64,000 bases of DNA from VXYL01 sp965208525 (GCA_965208525.1 OZ242340.1:4092001-4156000), one strand, 5' to 3'; positions 7,864 through 17,444 are shown, counted from the stretch's first letter. A program made the numbers and translations. Notes: generated by a model not told the origin, from the sequence alone.

Positions 7864-9411
7864 TTAGTGCAGCACGCGGTCCTCGATCAGGAGGCGGGCG
7901 GCGCGTTCGGTGATGGGTTCGATCTCGGCGATTGGGCGGTTGTTTTCGGTGGCGATGGCCTGGGCGATCTCGGCGATGGTGCGTTGGCCGTTGGCGTTGT
8001 GGAGGAGGTGTGCCACTAGCGGGCTGACCGGGAGGTCGTCGCGGCCTTCGCCGCGGACGGCGTAGCCCCACTCGAAGCGGTTCTCGCCCAAAACGGCGGT
8101 GCGGATGAGCTGTAGCTCTCGCGCCAGGCGGGGGGACGCCTTGGCGATGTCGTCGGGGGCGCTTGGGCGGCGTTGCATCTCGGTGAGCGCTGTGTCGAAG
8201 GTGGCGGGCAGTTCGGCTCGGCTGAGCACGGAGCGTTCGTAGCCGGCCGCGGTTTGCCCCGACACCGCTCGCACGAACGCTTCCCGGGGCGAGCGTTCGT
8301 CTTCGGCGGTGATGCGTCGGGTTGCCCAGAAGTAGGAGTCAACGCTGCGGTTGCCGGCATAGAACAGGCGCGCAAGTTGGTGAAAGTGCTCGTATTGGGT
8401 GCGGTAGAGGCGCTCGTAGGCGATGGCGGCCTCGCCAGCGATGGTGGCATCGGTGAGGGTCGATACGACCTGGGCGGCGGCGAGGTGAGCGCCGGACACG
8501 GCCAGATGCACGCCGGTGGAGAACAGGGGATCGACAAAGCAGGCCGCATCGCCCACGAGCGTCAGCCCTGGCGCGGTCATCCGTGACGCTGCGTAGGACC
8601 AGTCTCGCACCACCGTCACCGGGCCGTTCGGGCGCCGGTCGCCGATCATTGCGGCGGTACGTGTCGCGGCTGCCACTTGCTCCGCGAAGTAGGCATCGCT
8701 GCCCACCTCTCGAATGCGCCGTACGCCTATGTCTCGGTCCACCACTGCGCCAACGCTCGATGTGTTGCCCGCCAGTGGAATCTTCCAGGTCCAACCGCCT
8801 TCTGCCGACTCGATGAAGATGTTGCCGTCGTCCGGCGGCGGCAGGTGCGGGCAGTCGTCGAAATAGGCGTAGAGCGCGAGGTTGCGGAAGAAGCCGTCCC
8901 ATTGCTTGAGGTCAAGCTGGCGGGCGGCGAGGGACTGCTGGCCACTGGCATCCACCACCATGCGAGCGCGCACCACCGCTCCGTCGTCGAGGCGAATGCC
9001 CGTGGCAGTTCCGCCCTCGAACAGCACTTCCCGCACGCCCACCCCCTCGTGCACGTCAGCCCCAACGGCGCGGCTGTGGTCCAGCAGGATTTGGTCGAAG
9101 CGGGGCCGCCACACCTGGAAGCTGGTGGGATAGCGGCGGTTGGTCTCGCGGAAGTACCAGCTCCACGGCTCGCCCGTTCGGCCCCAGGACATCGTGGCGC
9201 CGGCCTTGCGCACGAATCCCTCGGCCTCGATCAGCGGCAATACGCCAATGTCGTCGAGAATCGCCAGCGTCGCCGGCAACAAGGACTCGCCCACATGCGG
9301 GCGCGGAAAGGTCTCGCGCTCGTACACGGCTACGGCGAGGCCGGCGCGCGTGAGAAGCGTGGCAACGGTGCTGCCGGCGGGGCCTCCGCCGATGACGACT
9401 ACGTCAGTCAT
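7864..9411 (-). CDS. flavin-dependent halogenase-like oxidoreductase
   Basis: 515 residues. FAD-binding Rossmann motif VIGGGPAGST (6-15), the PRPHVGESLLPA segment (36-47), and LVGDAACFVDPLFSTGVHLA (second FAD motif). The diagnostic halogenase WxWxIP motif is present as WTWKIP (207-212). In this family FADH2, oxygen and halide give HOCl that is passed to a substrate. The C-terminal ~70 residues (VSPLVAHLLHNANGQRTIAEIAQAI...) resemble a PqqD-like winged-helix domain, often a peptide- or carrier-binding module. No flavin reductase or biosynthetic cluster flanks it. A non-halogenating oxidoreductase of the same superfamily is the alternative, but the WxWxIP motif favours halogenation. Confidence 0.82.
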   Translation of the reverse strand: MTDVVVIGGGPAGSTVATLLTRAGLAVAVYERETFPRPHVGESLLPATLAILDDIGVLPLIEAEGFVRKAGATMSWGRTGEPWSWYFRETNRRYPTSFQVWRPRFDQILLDHSRAVGADVHEGVGVREVLFEGGTATGIRLDDGAVVRARMVVDASGQQSLAARQLDLKQWDGFFRNLALYAYFDDCPHLPPPDDGNIFIESAEGGWTWKIPLAGNTSSVGAVVDRDIGVRRIREVGSDAYFAEQVAAATRTAAMIGDRRPNGPVTVVRDWSYAASRMTAPGLTLVGDAACFVDPLFSTGVHLAVSGAHLAAAQVVSTLTDATIAGEAAIAYERLYRTQYEHFHQLARLFYAGNRSVDSYFWATRRITAEDERSPREAFVRAVSGQTAAGYERSVLSRAELPATFDTALTEMQRRPSAPDDIAKASPRLARELQLIRTAVLGENRFEWGYAVRGEGRDDLPVSPLVAHLLHNANGQRTIAEIAQAIATENNRPIAEIEPITERAARLLIEDRVLH

Positions 9412-9430
9412 GCGGCAGGCGGAAGCGCGA

Positions 9431-10057
9431 CTACCACACCTCGCCTAGAAGCAGCTCGAACCCCGGCAGCACGTCTTCGCCGGACACGCTCGCCGGCGCC
9501 CGCAGGCGTTCGACGGGTTTCCCCGGCCGGTAGATGTGCACGGTGCGATCGGATGGGTCGATCAGCCAGCCGAGCTCCGCCCCGTTTTCCATGTACTCGA
9601 CCATCTTCGCCTGTACAGTGGCGAGGCGATCCGTGGGCGAGCGAAGTTCGAGCACGAAGTCGGGGCATAGGGGAAGGAAGCCCTCCGCGGCGTCGGGCAG
9701 CACGGTTGCAAGACGATCCGCGCGAATCCACGAAGCGTCTGGTGCGCGAACGGCTCCATTTGGCAGGCGAAAGCCGGTTGAAGACTCGCCTGCTACACCT
9801 GTGCCGTCGTCAATCGCCCAGTTCGCCAGTTGGCGCGTCATCTCGACGTTGCGTCGGCCTGTATCGAATCCCGTAGGCGGCAAGATCGACAGTCTCCCTT
9901 CCGCCGTTCGCTCGATTCGCAAGTCGCGGTTCAGTTGGCAGAACTCCAGGAACTCGTCGTCCGAGAACTGCTTCGCCATTGGCAGATTGACAAGCACGGG
10001 CAGGCAGGCGGGTGGTTCCACCCACTTCATTTCCCGGTTGGCAGCGCTCGCACTCAT
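9431..10057 (-). CDS. Uma2-family (DUF820) putative endonuclease
   Basis: 208-residue protein with the restriction-endonuclease-like fold of the Uma2 family. Seen: SDDEFLEFCQLNRDLRIERTAEG, FRLPNGAVRAPDASWI (the PD of the nuclease core), LCPDFVLELRSPTDRLATVQAKMVEYMENGAELGWLIDP (E-x-R/K catalytic region), and HIYRPGKPVERL. The ATG at 10057 is chosen for its GGAGGAG ribosome site 6 bases away; an in-frame start at 10141 adds unconserved sequence. The biological role of these proteins is unsettled; they are common in cyanobacteria and sporadic in proteobacteria. Confidence 0.85.
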   Translation of the reverse strand: MSASAANREMKWVEPPACLPVLVNLPMAKQFSDDEFLEFCQLNRDLRIERTAEGRLSILPPTGFDTGRRNVEMTRQLANWAIDDGTGVAGESSTGFRLPNGAVRAPDASWIRADRLATVLPDAAEGFLPLCPDFVLELRSPTDRLATVQAKMVEYMENGAELGWLIDPSDRTVHIYRPGKPVERLRAPASVSGEDVLPGFELLLGEVW

Positions 10058-10170
10058 CGCATCTCCTCCAAGCCACCGCGTCGCAAGCATACGCCTGTAC
10101 GTCCCGCTCGTCGCAGGTCGTTGCGACAGGATCGCTATCATGCTCCCTTTCCATCCATTGGTTGCAGTCG

Positions 10171-11067
10171 TTGATAGAGACGATCGTTCGCGTTGCCCCA
10201 GGCGACACCACCCGCGCGGTGGAGGCCATCCACGAGCACGGCTTCGTCATCCTTATAGGGGCGGTTCCCGCGGAGCCGTTGGCGCTGCTGCGGCGACGCA
10301 TGGACGAGGACACCGAGGAACTCTTGCGCTACTGCGACAGCATTGGCGGCAACCCGCGGGCGCTTGGGCATTTGCAGCAGGGGCCGCCGGTGTCGGCGGA
10401 CTTGGTCTTTGCGGATGTCGCGATGAATCGTGCGGTGAATGACGTTTGCCGGGCCCTTTACGGCGCCGAGGGGGCGGAGGGTGACAGTCGGCCGCTTCTC
10501 ACCTTCTACAACGGCAACACGAACTGCCCGGGCAGCGTGGTGCAGCACTTGCACATGGATGGGAAGCACTACACCGAGATTGGTGAGACGGTAGCCCCGA
10601 CGGCATCCGTGGTGGTCAACATTCCGCCTGGCCCGACGAGGCTCGGCAACGGCGCCATCGAACTGTGGCCCGGTTCGCACCGGATTCACTGTGTCAATGA
10701 TGCCGGCACCGGGGCGCGAGAGGCTGCAGGTTCGACTATCGCTGCGCTGGCGACCGAGCGGCGGCGGGCGGTGGCGCCGGTGCGACCAGAGACCGAAGTC
10801 GGCGACGCGCTGATCCGCGACGTGCGCCTCTGGCATCGCGGCGTTCCCAATGACTCCGACCGCCCGCGTCACATGATCGCGCTCATCGTCAGCAAGCGCT
10901 TTCCCGGCGCACCGGTGCAGCGACTGCGTTTCGAGCGTGGCTGCGAAGCGGCGCTGGAGGGACATGGCGTGGACGCGAACGCCGAATACGTGCAAGGGCC
11001 CATTGACTACCTGATCGCCCCGACGCGTCGCATCCAGGAGCGTCGCCTGGCCAGCGAACGCCGCTAG
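10171..11067 (+). CDS. phytanoyl-CoA dioxygenase (PhyH) family protein 1
   Basis: Fe(II)/2-oxoglutarate-dependent oxygenase of about 298 residues. Metal ligands: His128-x-Asp130 in HLHMDGKHY and a distal His in LWHRGVPNDSDRPRHMIAL, whose Arg should bind 2-oxoglutarate. GAIELWPGSHRI is the typical strand before the distal ligand. No ATG or GTG sits near the natural start; a TTG at 10171 (just before IETIVRVAPG) is my best guess, so the N-terminus is uncertain. The substrate is unknown. One of five PhyH genes in this window; they are not close copies of each other. Confidence 0.82.
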   Translation: MIETIVRVAPGDTTRAVEAIHEHGFVILIGAVPAEPLALLRRRMDEDTEELLRYCDSIGGNPRALGHLQQGPPVSADLVFADVAMNRAVNDVCRALYGAEGAEGDSRPLLTFYNGNTNCPGSVVQHLHMDGKHYTEIGETVAPTASVVVNIPPGPTRLGNGAIELWPGSHRIHCVNDAGTGAREAAGSTIAALATERRRAVAPVRPETEVGDALIRDVRLWHRGVPNDSDRPRHMIALIVSKRFPGAPVQRLRFERGCEAALEGHGVDANAEYVQGPIDYLIAPTRRIQERRLASERR

Positions 11068-11105
11068 ACCGCGAACAAAGCGACCGCGTGCCGATCCCGC
11101 GCCAT

Positions 11106-12371
11106 ATGGAGATCAGGGTTCCATCAAGCGTGGGGGCGGTTGTCCTTGCCGTCGCGCTCCTGTCGGGCTGTGGCGGTGGTAGCGGTGGCAGTGCCCCCGC
11201 GCCGTCAGTTGCCGCGTCCCAACCAGAGCCGGAGCCGACAACGCCGCCAACTTCCCTCAGCACGGGGCCGGCCGCCTGCACAGACGGCAGCGCCGACGAT
11301 TTCGCATGCGATGGAATCTCGCTGGCGAGCCGGCTGCCACTCGACGCGATGGGCGGCACCGCCGGCAACGACATCTGGGGTTGGCACGACGCACAGACGG
11401 GACGCGAATACGCCCTGATGGGCATGAGCAACGGCACGGCATTCGTCGATGTGACGGAGCCTCGGAATCCGGTCTTCTTGGGGCGCCTGCCGACGGCAAC
11501 TCTCGCTTCCCCCTGGCGCGACATCAAGGTCCACAGCAACCACGCCTACATCGTTGCCGACGAGTCGGGCACGCATGGCATGCAGGTGTTCGACCTGACG
11601 CGCCTGCGGGACCCGGCAGGCTCGCAGACCTTTGCGGCCGACGTGATTTACGGCGACTTTGAGACCGCACACAACTTGGCGATCAACGAAGAGACGGGGT
11701 TTGCCTATGTAGTCGGATCCAACACCTGCCAACGCGGCCTGCACATGGTCGACCTCGACATGCCGAACAACCCGCTCTTCGCGGGGTGCCACGACGAGGC
11801 GAGCACCCACGACACGCAGTGCGTCGTGTACCGGGGACCGGATTCCGAACACCACGGTCGGGAACTTTGCTTCAGTTCAAACGAAGACCATGTGGCGATT
11901 GTCGACGTCACCGACAAGATCGCTCCGCTGACGCTCTCGTCCACGGACTATCCCGAGCGCGCCTTCGTGCATCAGGGATGGCTGACCGAGGATCAAGCCC
12001 TGTTTCTTCTTGGCGACGAGTTGGACGAACTCCGCCTTGGCGTGCCCACGCGCACGCATGTATTCGATGTGTCAGATGTCGACGCGCCGGAATACCTCCA
12101 TGCGCACGAACTCGACACCGATGCGACCGACCACAACCTGTATGTCCTTGGCGAGCGCGTGTTCGCAGCCAACTACACTTCCGGCCTGCGAGTGCTCAGG
12201 TTGGTCGATCCAGCTACGGGCAGGCTCGAGGAGGAAGCCTTCTTCGACACGTTTCCCGACGGCGACGGGCCCGACTTCGACGGCGCCTGGAGCGTGTATC
12301 CATACCTGCCATCCGGGACCATCATCGTGAGCGACATCCAGAGCGGCCTGTTCGTGCTCACCATGCAGTAA
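11106..12371 (+). CDS. choice-of-anchor B family lipoprotein
   Basis: 421 residues with a signal peptide ending in the lipobox LLSGC (about residues 19-23), then a Gly/Ser/Pro/Glu linker. The body carries repeated LVIVD-type beta-propeller blades: GNDIWGWHDAQTGREYALMG, FVDVTEPRNPVFLG, IKVHSNHAYIVADE, GMQVFDLTRLRDP, AHNLAINEETGFAYVVG. Members of this family are outer-surface or periplasmic proteins of unknown activity, with variable C-terminal anchors; this one has a lipid anchor at the N-terminus instead. The ATG at 11106 is preferred over GTG 11088 because it leaves a normal signal peptide. Confidence 0.85.
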   Translation: MEIRVPSSVGAVVLAVALLSGCGGGSGGSAPAPSVAASQPEPEPTTPPTSLSTGPAACTDGSADDFACDGISLASRLPLDAMGGTAGNDIWGWHDAQTGREYALMGMSNGTAFVDVTEPRNPVFLGRLPTATLASPWRDIKVHSNHAYIVADESGTHGMQVFDLTRLRDPAGSQTFAADVIYGDFETAHNLAINEETGFAYVVGSNTCQRGLHMVDLDMPNNPLFAGCHDEASTHDTQCVVYRGPDSEHHGRELCFSSNEDHVAIVDVTDKIAPLTLSSTDYPERAFVHQGWLTEDQALFLLGDELDELRLGVPTRTHVFDVSDVDAPEYLHAHELDTDATDHNLYVLGERVFAANYTSGLRVLRLVDPATGRLEEEAFFDTFPDGDGPDFDGAWSVYPYLPSGTIIVSDIQSGLFVLTMQ

Positions 12372-12431
12372 GTGCCGAGGGCACAACGAACGAAGCTGCC
12401 CCCCTTTCGATGTGGGGCTGAAGTGCAGGTC

Positions 12432-13688
12432 TCAAGCGAGCGCTTGGTAGGCCAGTCGCTGAAACGTCTCTTGATAGTTGTTGTTCGGCATAGTGCCGTG
12501 CGTCAGGACTTGCGTGAGGCAGACGCCCAAGAGTTCCTCGGTGGGGTCGGCGAAGTAAGTGGTGCCGGCGGCGCCGCCCCAGCCGTAGGTGCCGACGGAG
12601 CGGATGAGGGGGAAGCGGTCCCGGCCGTGGTAGTTGGCAACCCCCAAGCCCCAGTGGAAGCCGGGGCCGGTCATGGGGATCCGCATGTCACCGGTGTGGT
12701 TGCCGATCATCAGCTCCACCGTCTTGCGGCCCAGGATGCGCGCGCCATCGAGTTCGCCGCCGTTCAGCAGCATTTGGCCGAAGCGGGCGTAGTCGCCGAC
12801 CGTGGTGAGGATGCCGCCGGCGTCTCCGCCGACGCCAAACTCGGTCCTCGGCCCCACATGCTTCTCGCTCGCGTCTGCCTTCTCGACGCAGACGAGGCGC
12901 ACGGTGCCGTCGTCGTCTGCCTGCGGGGCGTAGTTGGCGCCGAAGCGGGGCAGAGCGCCCTCCTTCAGATAGAAGTCGGTGTCGTTCATGCCGAGCGGCG
13001 CGAAGATGTTCTCGCGGAAGAACACGTCGAGGGGCTCGTCCACCGCCTCTTCGAGCACCGCGCCAAGAATCGGATAGCCGACGTGATACACGAACCGTTC
13101 GCCTGGATGCGCGGCAAGAGGCAAGCCAGCGAGGATGCGAACGCGCTCGCGGTTGCTAATGGGGCTCGACACAGAACCATCCGCCGGCCGCACCCAGCCG
13201 AGCGCTTCGAGTTCCGCGCGATATTGCTGGCGCCAGAAGTTCGGCATCATCGCCGGGCTCATCAGAGAGGTGGTGTTGGTGAGGCAATCACGCACTGTCA
13301 TCGGCCGTTTCACCGGCTCGGTCATCATCGGCTCGTCCGTGCGCATCGCGCGCTGGCCCTGGAACTCCGGCAGGAACTTCGACACCGGGTCATCCGGCGT
13401 CAGCACGCCGCGTTCGGTGAGGATGAGGGTCGCCACGCCAGCCACCGGCTTGGTGTTGGAGTACATGCGGAAGAGACTGTCGAGGCCAACTGGCTTGCCG
13501 GTGTCGAAGTCGAGCACGCCACGCGCCTCCATGTGCACGACCTGGCCCCGGCGGGCGAGCAGCGTCACCAAGTTCGGCACCCGTCGGTCGTCGACGAACT
13601 CCTGCATGGCGGGGCCGATGAGGGCGAGTCGTTCGGGACCGAAGCCGAGTGCGGCGGCGTCACCTTGCGGCAGGGGGTAGTCGGTCAT
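12432..13688 (-). CDS. class C beta-lactamase-like serine hydrolase
   Basis: 418 residues, no obvious signal peptide. The SxxK nucleophile motif is SNTK (about 78-81, in FRMYSNTKPVAG), the Tyr motif is YHVGYPILG, and the C-terminal region YGWGGAAGTTYFADPTEELLGVCLTQ matches EstB-type esterases of this family. Such proteins hydrolyse esters or D-amino-acid peptides; beta-lactam hydrolysis cannot be claimed. It reads alone on the minus strand, with the palindromic repeat 13721-13835 just upstream of its ATG. Confidence 0.88.
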   Translation of the reverse strand: MTDYPLPQGDAAALGFGPERLALIGPAMQEFVDDRRVPNLVTLLARRGQVVHMEARGVLDFDTGKPVGLDSLFRMYSNTKPVAGVATLILTERGVLTPDDPVSKFLPEFQGQRAMRTDEPMMTEPVKRPMTVRDCLTNTTSLMSPAMMPNFWRQQYRAELEALGWVRPADGSVSSPISNRERVRILAGLPLAAHPGERFVYHVGYPILGAVLEEAVDEPLDVFFRENIFAPLGMNDTDFYLKEGALPRFGANYAPQADDDGTVRLVCVEKADASEKHVGPRTEFGVGGDAGGILTTVGDYARFGQMLLNGGELDGARILGRKTVELMIGNHTGDMRIPMTGPGFHWGLGVANYHGRDRFPLIRSVGTYGWGGAAGTTYFADPTEELLGVCLTQVLTHGTMPNNNYQETFQRLAYQALA

Positions 13689-13720
13689 CGCGGCAAGTTC
13701 CTTGTCTTAGGAGGGAAGGC

Positions 13721-13835
13721 TCGGAGGGAGGGCGTCCCGCCCTCCTCAGCATGCCGAAGGCACGCTTCTCGTTCGTTGAGGTAGCCACGGAGCAGCCTGG
13801 CGGCGCGCATGGAGGGCGAGACGCCCTCCCTCCGA
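13721..13835. repeat. inverted pair of GGAGGG hairpins
   Basis: Arms 13721-13745 and 13811-13835 are inverted copies with one mismatch in 25. Each arm is itself a hairpin (GGAGGGCGTCCCGCCCTCC on the left, GGAGGGCGAGACGCCCTCC on the right). It fills most of the gap between two minus-strand genes. Confidence 0.9.
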
Positions 13836-13863
13836 GGAACGGTAACTTCACGCTAGGCCAAGC

Positions 13864-14805
13864 TCAGATCGCCCAGCCGTGGAAGATGTTGCCTGGGGTG
13901 GTGCGTTCGTCCTCCGCAAAGTTGCGCGTGTCCACCCACCACTGCACGTTGGGGCCTGGGCCGAACTCCATGTCGTCGACGTAGGTCTGGCCGTCGATCT
14001 GGTAGTCGCAGGGCACGATCAGCCGCACCATCGGGTTCGCCGTCTCGGCCGAGTGGTTGATGCCGGCCGAGTGCAGCATGCGCCCGTGCCAGAAGATCAC
14101 GTCGCCGGCCTTGCCGCTGAACTCCACCGGCGTGATGTCGCGCAGCACCGCATCGCGCGCGTCGGCGAATCCTTCCCGCTTCTCCTCGGCGATTTGCGCG
14201 CCGTGCACCGTGTCCCAATGCGGATGCAGGATGCGGTGCGAGCCCGGCCAGATGGTGAAGCCGCCGCAGCGGGGTGGGGTGTCGTGCACCATCACCATCG
14301 TCGAGATCTGCGCGGCGTGGTAGTCCGCGTGAGGTCCCAGCCTCGGCGGCGCGTCGGGCTTCTTCGGAAAGACTGCATAGATGCCGCGCACCCGTCCCAC
14401 GGGCTTGATGGGCCGACCGAGGAAGGCGCGCACCACGGCGAGGATGTCGGGATGGTTGGCGATGCGATTGACGAGGAACGGCTCGGTACCGATGCCGCCT
14501 TCGCCGCGGGAGCGCATCTTCCAGCCGCCATGGGAGAGCATCCCCACCCGGCGGGCATCCTCGTCCGTCCATGCATCCCCCGGGTCCGAGAGCCATGTTG
14601 CCGGGTCGTTGCGATCCAACAGGTCGTGCGGCACGTGCTTCCACAGGTGGTCGTTCGCTTTCGCGAACGCCTCCGGCTCATCGATCAGGCCCCGCTTGAC
14701 GAGGTAGCCGTGCTCGCGGAAATGGGCGATCTCTTGCGGGTTCAAGTCGGGGCTCGAGTTGGCCCATTCTTGGTCCTGGATTGCCACTGGCGTTCGCGGC
14801 GTCAC
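13864..14805 (-). CDS. phytanoyl-CoA dioxygenase (PhyH) family protein 2
   Basis: About 313 residues, Fe(II)/2-oxoglutarate oxygenase. N-terminus PQEIAHFREHGYLVKRGLIDEPEAF; metal motif HAD in LGPHADYHAAQ; GGFTIWPGSHRILHPHWDTVHG; distal ligand region GRMLHSAGINHSAETANPMVRL. Likely start is GTG 14805; GTG 14787 is also possible and no ATG is near. The frame stays open far upstream, but that extension crosses tesB and an amidohydrolase on the other strand and is spurious. Substrate unknown. Confidence 0.87.
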   Translation of the reverse strand: MTPRTPVAIQDQEWANSSPDLNPQEIAHFREHGYLVKRGLIDEPEAFAKANDHLWKHVPHDLLDRNDPATWLSDPGDAWTDEDARRVGMLSHGGWKMRSRGEGGIGTEPFLVNRIANHPDILAVVRAFLGRPIKPVGRVRGIYAVFPKKPDAPPRLGPHADYHAAQISTMVMVHDTPPRCGGFTIWPGSHRILHPHWDTVHGAQIAEEKREGFADARDAVLRDITPVEFSGKAGDVIFWHGRMLHSAGINHSAETANPMVRLIVPCDYQIDGQTYVDDMEFGPGPNVQWWVDTRNFAEDERTTPGNIFHGWAI

Positions 14806-14981
14806 AGGCTTGCGCGGCGGCGTGGCAGTGGCGTGGCCGGCATGGTAGTCGCCCGGAGTGGTACGCGCGCGCCCTTGCGGGCGCGTTGGAACTTCCGCTG
14901 GCGCAGTACTTCTGGTCCCCCGCGCTGAAGGCTCCTCTTGCGAGGGGAGGCCCCTCGCGCTCCCCCGCGCTGAAGGCTCCA

Positions 14982-15833
14982 CTACTTCAGCCATCGCATC
15001 AATCCCTCCTGCACGCATGTGGCGATGAGTTTGCCACTTCGGTCGAAGAAACGCCCGCTCGCGAGTCCCCTGCCGCTGCCGGTGGTCTCCACATTCTGCT
15101 CGAACAGCAGCCAGTCGTCGGCGCGGGCGAAGCGGTGGAACCACATGGCGTGGTCGAGACTGGTGCCGAGGAAGCCCTCGTCCTGCCAGCGCCGGCCGAG
15201 CGGCAGCATGATGTGGTCCACCAGGGTGCTGTCCGAGAGATAGGCAAGGCCGGCGTGATGCACGCGAGGATCGTCCGGCAGCGTGGCGTCGATGCGCATC
15301 CACATGCGTTGTGGCTCGGTCACCGCCTTGCCGCGTTCGCCGGGCGGGTTGATGTAGCGAATGTCCATCGGTCGGTCGCTGCCGTACCACGAACTCTCGC
15401 CGGTCTGCGCCAAGGTGAAGTCGTCGTAGGTGAAGGCGACTTGCTCCGGCGGCGGCACTTCCGGCATCCGGACATCGGTGTACTCGGGGCTCTCGTCCGG
15501 CACCTGAAACGACGCCGTCATCCGAAACACCTCCCTGCCGCCCTGCCGCACCACCGCCTGCCGCGACGAAAACGACCGCCCATCCCGCACCGCCTCCACC
15601 TCGACGTGCGCCGCAAGGTGGACATCCCCCGGGCGGAGGAAATAGGCATGCAGCGAGTGTACGGCGCGGTCGGCATCCAGCGTCTCGTGCATCGCGACAA
15701 GACACTGCGCCAGAAGCTGCCCGCCAAACGTGCTGTCGCCCTTGTCCGGCGGCGGCGGCGCGGTCCAGCCACCATCCTCGGCACGTTCCAACGCAAGCAG
15801 GGCAAGGAAGGCGCCGGTTCGAGTTGGTTCCAT
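14982..15833 (-). CDS. tesB: acyl-CoA thioesterase II (TesB-type)
   Basis: Hydrolyses acyl-CoA thioesters in the cytoplasm. 283 residues, double hot-dog fold. Seen: STFGGQLLAQCLVAMHETL (55-70 region), VHSLHAYFLRPGD, the first-domain RxSFSSRQAVVRQ helix, LAYLSDSTLVDHIMLP, and SLDHAMWFHRFARADDWLLFEQ with the catalytic Asp/Thr/Gln region of the second hot dog. The ATG at 15833 gives MEPTRTGAFLALLALE. It lies upstream of PhyH 2 on the same strand, separated by 176 bases that hold a 19-base direct repeat (CCCCGCGCTGAAGGCTCC near 14919 and 14964). Confidence 0.92.
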   Translation of the reverse strand: MEPTRTGAFLALLALERAEDGGWTAPPPPDKGDSTFGGQLLAQCLVAMHETLDADRAVHSLHAYFLRPGDVHLAAHVEVEAVRDGRSFSSRQAVVRQGGREVFRMTASFQVPDESPEYTDVRMPEVPPPEQVAFTYDDFTLAQTGESSWYGSDRPMDIRYINPPGERGKAVTEPQRMWMRIDATLPDDPRVHHAGLAYLSDSTLVDHIMLPLGRRWQDEGFLGTSLDHAMWFHRFARADDWLLFEQNVETTGSGRGLASGRFFDRSGKLIATCVQEGLMRWLK

Positions 15834-15945
15834 GGGCGCATAGTGTGGCACGGCTAAAGCTCGTGAGGCGCAACGGTCTTCCAACGATCCAAACTCGGCG
15901 TACCATCCGCGCCGGAGTCGATGGGCGGGGCGATGGAGAGCCTGG

Positions 15946-17391
15946 ATGGTGGTGCGCGGTGCATGGAAGTTCTGTCTGGCCGCGTTGCCAACCCTCGGTG
16001 CGCTCGCCAACGACGCGCCCGCAGATTGCGTCTTCACGGCAGCGAAGGACGCCGACGCCGGTCTGCTCGTGGGCGCCACGGTGCTGCTGCCGGAAGGGCC
16101 TCGTCCCGGTCACGGCGTCCATGTCCGCATCAACGGCAAGGTCGGCGCCGTCGCTCCCTTCGACGACCTGCTGGCCGCCTATCCCGACGCCGGGGTGCTT
16201 GATTGCCGGGATGCCGCCGTTCTCTCGCCCGGATTCGTCAACGCCCACGAACATCCGGCATACAGCTATGCCTTCCCGCACCCAGATCGAAACCCGGGCT
16301 ACGAGCATCGAGACGAGTGGCGCTTTGGCCTGAACGGCAAACCGGAGCTGACGGTGCCAGAACCCATGACGCACACTTCCGGCGGCGACCCCGCGGCCAC
16401 GGCAAGGCTCGTGGCCATGGAGCTGCGCCACCTCATCGGCGGCGCCACCCTCTTGGCGGGGCCCGGTGGAATGCCGGGCGTGATTCGGAACGTAGGGTTG
16501 CAGGAAACCGCCGAGCACCTTGCCCTCTACGATGCCGAAGCCGACATGGACACCTTCCCCTTCTCGTTTCGCGCACTCGAGGAACTGGCGCCGACGTGCG
16601 CCGCCGGCGAGCCGATTGAACTCGCGGCAACCACGAGCGTGATCCCCGCCTATGCCGCCTATGTCGCCCACGTCGGCGAGGGGCGCGTCTCGAACTGCGT
16701 GGCGCGACAGGAGGTGGCCCGATTCCTGGCTCTCGCTCGGCAAGGAGACCGCCGCTACTCCCTCGTGCATGGCGTGGCAACAAACGCGAGTGACTTCGAA
16801 GCAATGCGTGAACACGACGTGACGCTCGTGTGGTCGCCACGCTCGAACTTCTCGCTCTATGGCGAGACGGTGGACATCGCTGCCGCGCTTGACTCGGGCG
16901 TCCGCATCGCGCTGGCCACAGACTGGTCGCCAAGCGGCTCGTTCACGATGAAGGAGGAGGCGAGTTGCGCTCGCCGCGCTGCGGCCACGGCGGGCGTGGC
17001 GTTGCAGTGGCGCACGCTCTGGCGCATGGCGACGCTGCATGGAGCCTATGCCCTGGGCCTCGAAGCGCGCTTCGGCGCCATCGTGGCCGGAACGCCCGCC
17101 GACATGGTGCTGGTGCGATCCGCAAGCACGGACCCGCATCGGGACGTGTTCGCGGCGTCCGACCACGACGTTCTGGCAAGCTGGATCGGCGGCGAGGCTG
17201 TGCTGGCCGCCGCCGCCTTGGAGGGCATTGCCCCGGCTTCGTCATGTGTCGCGCTGGCGGGGTTGGAGCCAAGGGTCTGCGGCATCCTTGGTCCCTTGGG
17301 CCTCACACCATCCCGATTCGCCCAACTCACCGCCGACTCGGTGCCACTAAACGACATGACCCGTCAGGCACCGTGCGATCCCGGTGCGTGA
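15946..17391 (+). CDS. secreted amidohydrolase-superfamily protein
   Basis: 481 residues beginning with a signal-peptide-like MVVRGAWKFCLAALPTLGALAND. Metal-dependent hydrolase: HxH motif His101-Glu-His103 in FVNAHEHPAYS, a later His in SLVHGVATNAS, and the catalytic Asp in IALATDWSPSGS. C-terminal FGAIVAGTPADMVLVRS is the typical composite-domain strand. Four or more further cysteines suggest disulfides outside the cytoplasm. These enzymes act on amides, cyclic ureas or imidazolones; the substrate is not predictable here. GGAGAG precedes the ATG by 7 bases. Confidence 0.85.
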   Translation: MVVRGAWKFCLAALPTLGALANDAPADCVFTAAKDADAGLLVGATVLLPEGPRPGHGVHVRINGKVGAVAPFDDLLAAYPDAGVLDCRDAAVLSPGFVNAHEHPAYSYAFPHPDRNPGYEHRDEWRFGLNGKPELTVPEPMTHTSGGDPAATARLVAMELRHLIGGATLLAGPGGMPGVIRNVGLQETAEHLALYDAEADMDTFPFSFRALEELAPTCAAGEPIELAATTSVIPAYAAYVAHVGEGRVSNCVARQEVARFLALARQGDRRYSLVHGVATNASDFEAMREHDVTLVWSPRSNFSLYGETVDIAAALDSGVRIALATDWSPSGSFTMKEEASCARRAAATAGVALQWRTLWRMATLHGAYALGLEARFGAIVAGTPADMVLVRSASTDPHRDVFAASDHDVLASWIGGEAVLAAAALEGIAPASSCVALAGLEPRVCGILGPLGLTPSRFAQLTADSVPLNDMTRQAPCDPGA

Positions 17392-17444
17392 GGCAGTTCG
17401 CAAGGCACGGCACTGTCAAGACGGACGGGGATGAGCCCCGGCCC

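Noticed and set aside
13864..17166. 1100-codon open frame on the minus strand
   Set aside because: Only the last ~313 codons are a real protein (PhyH 2). The rest crosses tesB in another frame and the amidohydrolase on the other strand.
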